NCBI GenBank assembly: GCA_963682025.1 | Contig: OY821519.1 | Coordinates: 166,411,279-166,475,278, forward strand | DNA length: 64,000 bases | Direction of reading: 5' to 3' | Source: Cordilura impudica | Lineage: Eukaryota; Arthropoda; Insecta; Diptera; Scathophagidae | Part shown: positions 1 through 10,475 of the stretch, one piece after another | How positions within the stretch are numbered: position 1 is the first letter of the stretch | Layout: the number at the start of each line of letters is the position of its first letter | Program-made: the position numbers and the translations under genes | Notes under the pieces: generated by a model | What the model was told of the DNA's origin: nothing | Seen by the model: only the letters and a program-made list of their open reading frames with translations | Databases searched by the model: none

Positions 1-2
1 AA

Positions 3-425
3 TGCTATCGTGAGATAATGGGAGGTGTCGATCTGGCAGATCTAATGAGTGGCTTATACGAATTTGATCGCAAATCGGATAAATGGTGGAAAAAAGTGTT
101 TTATCGTTTGATAATGATGGCTGCTGTAAACACATGGACGATCTACAACGATCTTAAGAGAAATAAGATACCTTTCAAGCAACTATTGGTGACATTGGCC
201 GAAACATTAATCAAAGAAGGTTTAAAAACAACAGCTGTTCGAAGATCACAAAGACCAGGCCCTGTACCTAAACCCGTAAAATCGCTTCATCTTCCTATTC
301 AAGGCAATTCAAGACGTCGTTGTGCTCATTGCTCCCAACAAAAAAAACAAACTCGTACTTATACGTTATGCACTGAGTGCAAAATTCCATTGTGCAAAAA
401 CTGTTTTGCAATTTTTCATTCGTAA
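3..425 (+). CDS. piggyBac transposase, C-terminal fragment (5' end outside window)
   Basis: Last ~141 codons of a piggyBac-family (DDE_Tnp_1_7) transposase. The frame is already open at base 3, so the first ATG (18) is internal. The conserved MGGVDLADLMSGLYEF block, which in this family holds the last catalytic aspartate region, is followed by a basic/aromatic stretch (DKWWKKVFYRL). The protein ends in the typical cysteine-rich C-terminal domain, with C-H-C and C-x2-C pairs (CAHCSQQ, CTECKIPLCKNC). The reading frame is unbroken to TAA at 423-425. It may be a live copy or a domesticated PGBD-like gene; the GGG|TTAA 380 bp downstream favours an element. Confidence 0.85.
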   Translation, partial: CYREIMGGVDLADLMSGLYEFDRKSDKWWKKVFYRLIMMAAVNTWTIYNDLKRNKIPFKQLLVTLAETLIKEGLKTTAVRRSQRPGPVPKPVKSLHLPIQGNSRRRCAHCSQQKKQTRTYTLCTECKIPLCKNCFAIFHS

Positions 426-546
426 TTTTATACTTATAACCAAATAATTTTATTAATTGTTATCTTTTTTGTAGCACTGAGTATTAGACTGAATTAATTG
501 TTTTTTTTTTTTCGTTTGAACAAAAGATCTCTTATGAATATGAAAA

Positions 547-552
547 AATAAA
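547..552 (+). promoter_or_regulatory. polyadenylation signal AATAAA
   Basis: Canonical AATAAA 122 bp after the piggyBac transposase stop codon, on the coding strand and inside the element. It is the likely 3' processing signal for that gene. Confidence 0.5.
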
Positions 553-812
553 TTGCTTTATTTTATTTTTTATTCCAGTTGTCTTTTTATTCTTTATTTG
601 TATTATCTGTGTTTTATTGGACGGTTGGTACAATTTGTACCACTAAACATGACGGATGGTACAATGTTGTACCAGCCCCCACTGAGTTCCCCTGCCATAG
701 CACCGCTACATTTCTTTAACTGAACAACTCTAGGAGACACGTGTAATATATTAGTTAAATACAAAAATTACAATATAGCATTGCAATTCGAAAGCCGTAC
801 CGAAAGGGTTAA

Positions 813-1128
813 CACATATACACATACATTGGCACCAGTAAGCTGAACTCTAATCGGTTTCTTATATGTATACAGCCGAACGAAAATACTCACCAAATAG
901 TAAAAGTAAGCAACAATTTAATTCAGTCTTATGAAAGCTTTTGAGCAAAGCATGTGTGTCGCATTGTCTTGTGAAATTCTTATGCATGAAACATACAGAC
1001 GGCTGCGGCTACACGACTAAAAATGCTGCTGGCAGCAATAAATCAATATTTTTATTTTTTTTTTAAGCAGAAATAAACGATTTTTTGATTTTTATTTTTT
1101 CGAGCAAATATAAAAATCAAACATAGGC
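813..1128. other. unassigned AT-rich spacer
   Basis: Between the piggyBac end and the next repeat. No long ORF, no TIRs and no recognised family were seen. The GC-richer patch GGCTGCGGCTACACGAC near 1000 is the only departure from AT-rich sequence. Confidence 0.4.
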
Positions 1129-1948
1129 AAAACAAGTAAGTGTGTTAATTTCAATATTAAAACCAATATTGAGTTCGGTTACTATTTTATTACAATTGCC
1201 GATACTTAACCTTTAAATTCTAATACCACTTGAATTTAAATTTAATTTTTTTTCACCACTATTTATACCCTATACCACTATGTGGTTAGGGTATAATGAC
1301 TTTGTGCTGATGTTTGTAACTATCAAAAATATTTGACCTAGACCCATCTCTAATTTTACCGATCGACTCAGAATCACTTTTTGAGTCAATTCAGCGATGT
1401 TTGTCCGTCCGTCCGTCCGTCTGTCTGTGTGTCCATGTAAACCTTGTAATCAAAATACAGATCGCAAATATGAATATATTTTGATGAAATTTGATACATA
1501 AGCTTCTATCGGCCATAGCATGAACCCTATTGAAATTGGTGAAAATTGGTTCATGTTCAGACCTAGTCCCCATACAAATGACCCCTATGAAATCGAGTTA
1601 AATTGCCATATGATCAACATTATCTTAAAGATCTCGGTCAAATTGTGTGCTTATTACTCCCATTAATCAGTAAAAATAAACCCTATAGGGCAATTATTAG
1701 TCATAGCCCCCATATAAAGCTGCTTTCCGCTCTTCACTTAAATCTATCAAAAAACAAAAATATTACACAGATTATTCTCAAATTTGGTAATCGCCTCACT
1801 AAATATGGTCAGGATCGGTCCGAAGATAAAAAAATTAATAACAATGCCGCTCAAATTTGTTTTATATTTTGAAGACATGGTCTGTATACGCATGGTATAG
1901 GGTGTCGTATAGTCGGTCTAAACCGACTATAATTTTCTTACTTGTTTT
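1129..1948. repeat. dispersed fly repeat with 12-bp terminal inverted repeats
   Basis: An 820-bp non-coding element bounded by the perfect inverted repeat AAAACAAGTAAG (1129-1140) / CTTACTTGTTTT (1937-1948). Inside are the hallmarks of a repeat seen throughout higher-fly intergenic DNA: TATACCCTATACCAC with ATGTGGTTAGGGTATAATG at about 1262-1300, a GTCC/GTCTG microsatellite (1402-1433), and near the right end a palindrome TATAGTCGGT-CTAA-ACCGACTATA (1908-1931). Reading frames inside it are short and not protein-like. No target duplication is obvious. Confidence 0.6.
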
Positions 1949-2013
1949 TATAATTATTTATTGTTTTTTTAACAATGATAATTTTGTCATATAAATAAAT
2001 AACTTCTACTACC

Positions 2014-3000
2014 CTACTCTTTAGTCGACGCAGTTTTTAGTGTAGCATATGTAACTCTTGGATTCTGCTTCATAAACCACCAGTACCACTCTTCTGCCTT
2101 ACCGGTTAAGAATATATGAAAGTTAGACAAAAGTTGATTATCGGACCATCTTGTGCGCTTGGATAATGTATCGATTTTAAATAGAAAATCAGACACGGAA
2201 CCTGTAACATCGTAAGATATCTTCCACTTTTCTAATATAATGTTATCTGATATATTATTTTCACAGAAGTTATTATGGGTATTAGTCTCATTCCCACTTG
2301 AAGTATTTTGAATTGGAAAATTATATTGCGGAAACGCATTAAAGTTTGATGGCATATGAGAACCATTGGAATTTGTATTTCTTGAATACATGCCTATTTG
2401 TGAAATACTGTCTTTTAAAGAAGAGAGTTCTCTTCGCAATTCCTCATGAGTGGTTTTTAAAGTATGTTGCATGAAGGCGATTAATGAATCATATAAGCTG
2501 TTTTCAATATTAGTAAGATCTGAATTACTCGGAATTGGTCCGATTGGTATATTATTGGAATTATATTCCTGTTAGTATTCTGAGCAATGGAAAAGTTATG
2601 GCTCCTTGGAAGGGAAAATTGGTTTGAATTAGCATTATCCATTGTAAAAAGGCAATGATCAACGATATTCGAATCAAGTAAATTATCAGGTATATCCGTC
2701 TGATTAGAAGAAAATTCTTGTATGATATTAGCTTGTTTTGAAACAGCTGGTAGAGATATAATTGATTGACTGGATGTATTACGTTGATATTGAGTTCTAT
2801 TTGGTTTATTCAGGTAATCTGATTGCGATCTATTTGACTGATTAAAATAACTTGTGTGAGATATATCAGATTGATTTTGAGGTCCTTTTTGAGCTTTATT
2901 CTGTTGACATAAGGATTCTTTCTGAGATTTATTCGATTGATTTAACGAATTTGTCTTGTATGGTTTTAATGAATTTCGGGGTTGTACTGTTTTCTATTAC
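2014..3000 (-). pseudogene. B element internal 1: gag N-terminal half, truncated
   Basis: Gag remnant of the first (left-most) unit. The recognisable block reads LIAFMQHTLKTTHEELRREL, then a Retrotrans_gag-like segment with SDFLFKIDTLSKRT and GKAEEWYWWFMKQNP. It aligns with the gag of element A over the same order. The frame shifts at about 2573, as in internal 2. It ends at a TAG (2014-2016) exactly where the element is cut off and unrelated sequence begins. Upstream (2600-3000) the minus strand encodes an Asn/Ser/Gln-rich N-terminal tail. Confidence 0.75.
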
Positions 3001-3584
3001 TTTGAGAATAACTCCTTTCGATGAGTTTCTTGACTCCAGTGGCAGTGACAGATTTTAGAGAATGTAGGGCAATAAAGTTTAACGTTTGAATATATTCAAG
3101 GGAATGAAGAATAATAAAATTCAAGCATATACAAAATGTCACAACTTTTTTTTTATCATTAAAGTAGCAACGAATTCTACTAAAAGTTGAATTACGGTTC
3201 TACCTAGAAGACAACATTTTTACTATGTAGCAACAAAGCAACTTTTTGATAAACTACCTTGGACTTACATAGCGAAATAACAATGCTCTTTATTTGTGGC
3301 AACATAAAACAAAAGCTTTGAACTTAAGTTATTTGGACTCACATTAAGAACAGTGTTATAAGTGAGTTTTACGAAATTCTGGAATGCGTTAAAGTTCTTA
3401 ATGGCAACAAGCGATATGTTATATTTCTAACGTGGACTCAAAACAACTATAAAGTATTGATGGAAAATGTGATTTAATTTGATTTAATCCATAAAATTTT
3501 CACTGAAATTAAGTGTAAAAGAATTGAAATATAAGCAGATGTTGAATATAATATTTAAAGAATGTTTTGACGCCTTGCGTCCCA

Positions 3585-3594
3585 TTGGGCGCCA
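3585..3594 (-). other. primer binding site of B internal 1 (tRNA-Lys type)
   Basis: On the minus strand TGGCGCCCAA lies four bases after the end of LTR1. It matches the complement of the 3' end of insect tRNA-Lys(CUU) over ten bases, then diverges (T instead of C). Confidence 0.65.
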
Positions 3595-3598
3595 TCTC

Positions 3599-4805
3599 TG
3601 TTACACGCGGGTTGTACGACGCTGAGACTTTTCTTTGCCAAGAGTACGCGATGGCCTGTTTGATGTTTCATCGACTAGCTCTGATGGCTAAGGCGTGTTT
3701 CTTGGTACCTTTTTGCAAAGAACGCGTTAACATAGAACTATATCATCATGCCATAATTTGACTTGCATAGAGCTCGTATAATTAGAAAATTTCCAAGCAA
3801 TATATTTCAAAACTAAAGACACTATTGTACGTCTGGTTTGATGAAGTTATCAGCAGAGTGCAAGGTTCCCCACCCTATGTACTAAATACGCCTATGACGA
3901 TTCAACCACTCGGAATAAAAAAATCGTCCCTTATTTTCTTCAAAATAAATAAAATTATATATATACAATTTTGATAATTATAATAAATTCTTATAAATTT
4001 ATTTTTTTTTTGTTTTCTTAAACCTTGCTTCCCTCGAAGTCAAATCACTAATGTGGAGCTGAAATTATGAAAAGCAGAGACTTGATGATGTTTCATTCCT
4101 GATCGTCCCAAATTCATTCACTCTTATCGTTTATTAAATCTGCATTTGGTATCATTTACTAGATCTATTTATTTTGTTGTATTCTTTTCCTTAAAAGGGA
4201 AACAAAATTCATTGATGAATCAAATGGAAAATATGGCAATTAGAATCATAGTAAAATATAAAATATTGTGGGTATTACCTTCTCTCGAAAAATTCTTTTC
4301 TTTTATTTGAATTAATATCTTAAGGAAATTATATATTTCCATAACTTTTGATATAATAGGATTTTCTGGTAAAAAGGAAATTTTATTAATACAGTTTTGA
4401 GTAAACCACAGTTTTTTTTTTAATTTCTTACCAATTTTAATAAATGATAATAGATTCAATCTGATTCATTAAGCTGGATATTGACATACTTTCAAGGGTT
4501 TGAAAATTTAACAATTCAATAAGTCAAGTTAAGAATATAACTTTAACAACTTTTTAGTTTAAAGAAAATCTTAATTTTTTTCTGCGCTTATAAGACTTAT
4601 TCATTTACCACTTGCTAGAAAAAGGAAGTAAAAAAGGTCCGCATGTACCCAAGAATTTTGTTTTGTTAATTTTCGTTGATCCAAAAGTTTTTATGGATGA
4701 AATTTAGCTGATTTACGAACGAATAATAAAATACTATTACCGACTGAAAATTAAATAGTGTTGCTACATTCCTACATGAAATTAACTATTATTGGCATGA
4801 CATTC
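3599..4805 (-). repeat. LTR1 of array B (5' ~140 bp deleted)
   Basis: Minus-strand LTR ending in ...TGTAACA at 3599-3605. It is near-identical to 8840-10042 of LTR2. At about 4805 it jumps straight into sequence that lies upstream of the LTR in LTR2 (10241 onward), so ~200 bp spanning the polypurine tract and LTR start were deleted. The open frame across 3567-3761 on the plus strand is only an accident of the LTR/PBS junction. Confidence 0.75.
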
Positions 4806-4831
4806 ATGACTTTAAGTTGTTTTGCTATTAG

Positions 4832-4929
4832 AAACGTGGGGCTCTACCCATAAATAGCCGGGCAAATCAAAAATATTGTAACTTAAATTTATTGTAGTTA
4901 AACGTAGAGTACGATCCATAAAGCCGGGC
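4832..4929 (-). repeat. pair of tRNA-Lys-like motifs downstream of B pol (internal 2)
   Basis: On the minus strand two diverged copies of GCCCGGCT...GGGT-GAGCCCCACGT lie at 4832-4863 and 4899-4929. The first keeps the 5' terminal bases of tRNA-Lys(CUU), GCCCGGCTA, joined to its T-arm. The second is degenerate (GCCCGGCTTTATGGATCGTA). The same pair occurs at 10264-10361, and a single copy sits in element A (17662-17696). Confidence 0.55.
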
Positions 4930-5040
4930 AAATCTCTGCTTGATATCTAAGGCATGAATTCCTCCTGTGTGCGATCCATTTAAATCCTCTAGCTCGTAAA
5001 GATTGTTTGCAATTATTTTCTTGACTCAACATTTTATAAA

Positions 5041-6499
5041 TTTTGGTATGAATTTAGAATTTATTGATATAACTAAATTACTTAAACCATGGTTTTTCTT
5101 AAAACGATCTGACCTTCTTCAAAAGTTCGTGGTCTTGATCTTAAATTGTAATTCTTGCTTGCTTTTTCATGAGCAACATCTAGATTTTGTCTAACCTTTT
5201 CACGAATTTGAAACAATTTATCAGCATGGTTTAGCACATTTAAATAATCACCATTATTAAATTGAAGTTTATCGAGTATCTTGTATCTTCTTATATGACG
5301 TGGTGTCTTTGGGATAGGAAATACTCTAATACTTTCGACTTTTTCAGAATCTACTTTCAGAACTGATCTGATCTGATCTATTTTTGGCAAAATTTGCTTT
5401 TACTAATATTGATTGTCAATTTCACAGTATCTAAGTAAGAAGCAACTTCCTTGAGGACTCGAATATGAGTTTGAAATCTGAGCTACATATCAACTGGTCA
5501 TCTAAATAGATGAAAACATTCTCCAGTAAACGTAAAGGAATCACGGATTCATCAGCATGCTCATGGTTTGAGGGCCATTGCATAAACCGAACGGCATCTT
5601 TTTGTAATGGTAAAGGGGCTTGCCTGGTACGACGAAGGCTGTTTTTGCTTTTGAAGTTTCTGTCAATTTTATCTGAAGGAAGGCATCCTTCAAGTCTATT
5701 CCTGTTATAAAAAATGTGTTCTTAAGTCGGCTTAGTAAGCCGTTTATGTGTGGAAGGGGATATGAATCCTTTTTCGGTACTGAGTTTAGTTTTCGCGAGT
5801 CAACACAAAGTCTAACTTTATTTACCAGGTTTTCTAACTAAGACCACTGGTGAGCACCAGGGTGAATTTTACTCTTCTATAACACCCATCGCAAGAAGTC
5901 CTTCAATTTCTTTGTAAGCCTCGTCTTGGCGTGGTGGTGACAATGGGTAATGCTTGGATTTAATTGGCACCGCATGGCCAGTATCAATGTGGTGTTCAAC
6001 TAAATCGGTGCATCCCAAACCTAACTTTTCGTATCAAGGGAACTGAAGAATAGTATTTTCTAATAAAAACTTTTGTTCGGGAGTCAAAATGTGAAAATTT
6101 GAATTATCTGAAACTGTAATTGTAGCAATATTTGGTATAGAAGTTGTTGGAATTATATTTGGAGCTAAAGCAAACTCCTTCCAAAAATCAATGCCGAGAT
6201 AAACCTGTTGTTCTAAGATAGGCACTATATAGAAAACAATTGTCCTCGTAACTCCTTTAAAATTTACAGGAAGTTGGCAAAAGTCAAGTATGCTTTGCTT
6301 TGAACCATCGGCTGTAGAAAGTGAAGATCTTAGTTTTTTAATTTGAATGTTATTTTCCTTAATAAATATAGAAAAATTTTTCCCAAGGACGGATACATTA
6401 GCATAAGAGTCAAGTAATCCATCGAGAGTGGTATCAAAAATTTTAATTTTTACATAAGGTCTATCATCTGTCCTCTACATTTTGCAATTTTATGAGGAA
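5041..6499 (-). pseudogene. B element internal 2: pol remnant with RT-to-integrase deletion
   Basis: Minus-strand pol of unit 2. In order it shows a protease region (LLDSYANVSVLG at about 6401-6430; the usual DSG reads DSY), the YLGIDFWKEF block (6034-6225), broken RT motifs (SPWCSPVVLVRKPGK near 5840), then at 5285 a fusion of the RT C-terminus (PIPKTPRHIRR) straight to the integrase tail (YKILDKLQFNN). Compared with unit 3 (24136-25505) about 1.37 kb holding the RT thumb, RNase H and the integrase core is missing. It cannot give an active polymerase. Confidence 0.8.
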
Positions 6500-8260
6500 A
6501 TTTAATTTTTTCCAAAGATTTTTCAGTTAAGGTTTTACCAAAATAATTTGCTTTAGAAAAATGATCAGAGTTTTTGTTAATCTGATAGAGCGAATTGATT
6601 CTGCTTTGTTTTGTGGACAAGACTGGGTTTTTAGAATCTGAAGAATTTAATTTAGACTCGGGGTCTGAGGTATTGAACGAGTGTCCCCGGTAACCATCTC
6701 GCTCGCCTTGCGGTTTCCCAAATGTTTATTGGGACACTTTGGAGTAACTATTCCTTTTTGACCGCACTTAAAACAAAATATGTTACGAGCCTCATAAGGA
6801 AAATTTATTTAAGAGTGACCATAGGCTAGACAGTTCCACATTGGATTCTAGAATAATCTGGTTTATTTCGTTTAGAAAAGTCTATAGCCTCCAACTGAGG
6901 ATCTAAGTCCTATGAATCGGAGTTGTTATCAACAGAAAATTCTATTCTATTAACATTTCGGTTTTGGAAGCCACTATTAGCCTGAAATCTATTATCGCGA
7001 ATTAATATTTCAGCTTTTCTTGCAATTTCTTTTAAATCATCCAATGTTCTTGGATCAGAATTAAATAATAAAAATTTCAAATTTGGTACTAAGTTCTTTT
7101 TCATGAATTCTATAAGAGTACGTTCCTGAAAGGGATATCTTAAACGAGAGTTCATACCTACAACGGGTGCGTGAAAGTCATCGTAACATTCTTTGAACTG
7201 TTGTTTTCGCATAGAGATTCTTAAGAGTACTTCGTGGTCAAACTCAAGACTACCCTACTCTTTAGTCAACGCAGTTTTTAGTGTAGCATATGTAACTCTT
7301 GGATTCAGCTTCATAAACCACCAGTACCACTCTTCTGCCTTACCTGTTAAGAATATATGAAAGTTGGACAAAAGGTGATTATCGGAACATCTTGTGCGCT
7401 TAGATAATGTATCGATTTTAAATAGAAAATCAGACATGGAACCTGTCCATCGTAAGATATCTTCCACTTTTCTAATTTAATGTTATCTGATATATTATTT
7501 TCACAGAAGTTATTAGGGGAATTAGTCTCATTCCCACTTGAAGTATTTTGAATTGGAAAATTATATTGCGGAAACGCATTAAAGTTTGATGGCATATGTG
7601 AACCATTGGAATTTGTATTTCTTGAATACATGCCTATTTGTGAAATACTGTCTTTTAAAGAAGAGAGTTCTCTTCGCAATTCCTCATGAGTGGTTTTTAA
7701 AGTATGTTGCATGAAGGCGATTAATGAATCATATGAGCTGTTTTCAATATTAGTAAGATCTGAATTACTCGGAATTGGTCCGATTGGTATATTATTGGAA
7801 TTAGATTCCTGTTAGTATTCTGAGCAATGGATAAGTTATGGCTCCTTGGAAGGGAAGCTTGGTTTGAATTAGCATTATTCATTGTAAAAAGGCAATGATC
7901 AACAATATTAGAATCAAGTAAATTATCAGGTATATCCGTCTGATTAGAAGAAAATTCTTGTATGATATTAGCCTGTTTTGAAACAGTTGGTAGAGATATA
8001 ATTGATTAACTGGATGTATTAAGTTGATCTTGAGTTCTATTTGGTTTATTCAGGTAATCTGATTGCGATCTATTTGACTGATTAAAATAACTTGTGTGAG
8101 ATATGTCAGATTGATTTTGAGGTCCTTTTTGAGTTTTATTCTGTTGACATAAGGATTCTTTCTGAGATTTATTCGATTGATTTAACGAATTTGTCTTGTA
8201 TGGTTTTAATGAATTTCGGGGTTGTACTGTTTTCTATTACTTTGAGAATAACTCCTTTCG
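6500..8260 (-). pseudogene. B element internal 2: gag with frameshifts and an internal stop
   Basis: Minus-strand gag. It has an Asn/Gln/Ser-rich N-terminal tail (8260-7720), a coiled segment (MQHTLKTTHEELRREL), the gag core (SDFLFKIDTLSKRT, GKAEEWYWWFM), then a TAG at 7255-7257 followed in the same frame by GSLEFDHEVLLRISMRKQQF and DDFHAPVVGMNSRLRYPF. At 6740-6880 a zinc-knuckle remnant survives (FCFKCGQKGIVTPKCPN, histidine lost). The TAG is shared with unit 1, so it predates the duplication. Confidence 0.75.
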
Positions 8261-8825
8261 ATGAGTTTCTTGACTCCAGTGGCAGTGACAGATTTTAGAG
8301 AATGTAGGGCAATAAAGTTTAACGTTTGAATATATTCAAGGGAATGAAGAATAATAAAATTCAAGCATATACAAAATGTCACAACTTTTTTTTTTATCAT
8401 TAAAGTAGCAACGAATTCTACTAAAAGTTGAATTACGGTTCTACCTAGAAGACAAAATTTTTACTATGTAGGAACAAAACAACTTTTTGATAAACTACCT
8501 TGGACTTACATAGCGAAATAACAATGCTCTTTATTTGTGGCAACATAAAACAAAAGCTTTGAACTTAAGTTATTTGGACTCACATTAAGAACAGTGTTAT
8601 AAGTGAGTTTTATGAAATTCTGGAATGCTTTAAAGTTCTTAATGGCAACAAGCGATATGTTATATTTCTAACGTGGACTCAAAACAACTATAAAGTATTG
8701 ATGGAAAATGTGATTTAATTTGATTTAATCCATAAAATTTTCACTGAAATTAAGTGTAAAAGAATTGAAATATAAGCAGATGTTGAATATAATATTTAAA
8801 GAATGTTTTGACGCCTTGCGTCCCA

Positions 8826-8835
8826 TTGGGCGCCA
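8826..8835 (-). other. primer binding site of B internal 2 (tRNA-Lys type)
   Basis: Minus-strand TGGCGCCCAA, four bases inside the end of LTR2. It has the same sequence and spacing as the site at 3585-3594. Confidence 0.65.
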
Positions 8836-8839
8836 TCTC

Positions 8840-10182
8840 TGTTACACGAGGGTTGTACGACGCTGAGACTTTTCTTTGCCAAGAGTACGCGATGGCCTGT
8901 TTGATGTTTCATCGACTAGCTCTGTCGGCTAAGGCGTGTTTCTTGGTACCTTTTTGCAAAGAACGCGTTAACATAGAACTATATCATCATGCCATAATTT
9001 GACTTGCATAGAGCTCGTATAATTAGAAAATTTTCAAGCAATATATTTCAAAACTAAAGACACTATTGTACATCTGGTTTGATGAAGTTATCAGCAGAGT
9101 GCAAGGTTTCCCACCCTATGTACTAAATACGCCTATGACGATTCAACCACTCGGAATAAAAAAATCGTCCCTTATTTTTCTTCAACATAAATAAAATTAT
9201 ATATATAATTTTGATAATTATAATAAATTCTTTTAAATTTTTTGTTTTTTTTTTGTTTTCTTAAACCTTGCTTCCCTCGAAGTCAAATCAAACTAATGTG
9301 GAGCTGAAATTATGAAAAGGAGAGACCTGATGACGTTTCATTCCTGATCGTCCCAAATTCATTCACTCTTATCGTTTATTGAATTTGCATTTGGTATCAT
9401 TTACTAGATCTATTTATTTTGTTGTATTCTTTTCCTTAAAAGGGAAACAAAATTCATTGTCAATCTAATGGAAAATTCGACAATTAGAATTATAGTAAAA
9501 TATAAAATATTGTGGGTGTTACCTTCTCAAGAAAAATTCGTTTCTTTTATTTTAATTAATATCTTAAGGAAATTATATATTTCCATAACTTTTGATACAA
9601 TAGGATTTTCTGGTAAAAAGGAAATTTTATTAATACATTTTTGAGTAAACCACATATTTTTTTTTTAATTTCTTACCAATTTTAATAAATGATAATAGAT
9701 TCAATCTGATTCATTAAGCTGGATATTTGACATATTTCAAGGGTTTGAAAATTTAACAATGCAATAAGTCAAGTTAAGAATATAACTTTAATAACTTTTT
9801 AGTTTAAAAAAAAATCTTATTTTTTTTTCTGCGCTTATAAGACTTATTCATTTACCACTTGCTAGAAAAGGGAAATAAAAAAGGTCCGCATGTACCCAAA
9901 AAGGTCCACATGTTGATCCAAAAGTTTTTATGGATTAAATTCAGCTGATTTACGAACGAATAATAAAATGCTATTACCGACTGAACATTAAATAGCGTTG
10001 GTACATTCTTACATGAAATTAACTATTATTGGCATGACATTCTGACATCATACTTAACTATATTTGGTATGGCATTTGACATTTAGATTTGATTTAAAAA
10101 ATTAAATTCTTTGAGCTATTTGGACCGTTAAAAAAACAATAAAAGGTAAAAATGATTTCATTCAATAAAAAAAATTATTAAA
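8840..10182 (-). repeat. LTR2 of array B
   Basis: Minus-strand LTR of ~1.34 kb. It ends ...CGTGTAACA at 8840-8848 and begins at about 10182 (TTTAATAA; the cognate in LTR3 reads TGTAATAA). It is preceded on the minus strand by GAAGCAGGTT (10183-10192), the same bases that precede the 3' LTR of element A. It serves as 3' LTR for unit 3 and 5' LTR for unit 2. Confidence 0.75.
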
Positions 10183-10263
10183 AACCTGCTTCATTTTAAT
10201 GATTTTCTTTAAAAATGAACACGGAAATATTTCTATTCAAACTTTAAGTTGTTTTGTTATTAG

Positions 10264-10361
10264 AAACGTGGGGCTCGACCCATAAATAGCCGGGCAAATC
10301 AAAAATATTGTAACTTAAATTTATTTTAGTTAAACGTAGGGTACGATCCATAAAGCCGGGC
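10264..10361 (-). repeat. pair of tRNA-Lys-like motifs downstream of B pol (internal 3)
   Basis: Same arrangement as at 4832-4929: minus-strand GCCCGGCTATTTATGGGTCG followed by AGCCCCACGT (10264-10295), and a degenerate copy at 10332-10361. Both lie between the end of pol and the LTR. Confidence 0.55.
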
Positions 10362-10460
10362 AAATCTCTGCTTGATATCTAAGGCATGAATTCTGCCGAT
10401 CCATTTAAATCCTCTAGCTCGTAAAGATTGTTTGCAATTATTTTCTTGACTCGACATTTT

Positions 10461-10475
10461 ATAAATTTTGGCATG
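10461..10475. repeat. target-site duplication of LINE J1, left copy
   Basis: ATAAATTTTGGCATG, repeated at 23889-23903. The two copies flank J1 once element A is taken out. The last four bases (CATG) were used again as the target of element A. Confidence 0.85.

Larger units (their letters stand above)
1..812 (+). mobile_element. piggyBac DNA transposon, 3' part
   Basis: Right-hand part of a piggyBac-type cut-and-paste transposon whose left end lies outside the window. It contains the end of the transposase (to 425), an AATAAA signal at 547-552, and an untranslated tail. The sequence reads GGG (806-808) followed by TTAA (809-812), the expected piggyBac end plus its TTAA target duplication. A short inverted repeat (GGTACAAT / ATTGTACC type) lies at about 625-675. 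The right boundary is inferred from GGG|TTAA alone, because the partner terminus cannot be seen. Confidence 0.6.

Noticed and set aside
3567..3761. 64-codon frame (repeated at 8808-9002) as a conserved small gene
   Set aside because: It lies across the B LTR end and primer site, on the strand opposite to gag-pol. Conservation reflects LTR duplication.
8206..8400. Minus-strand frame 8206-8400 as a separate B gene
   Set aside because: It runs from the untranslated leader into the gag N-terminal region out of phase with gag; explained by the element.
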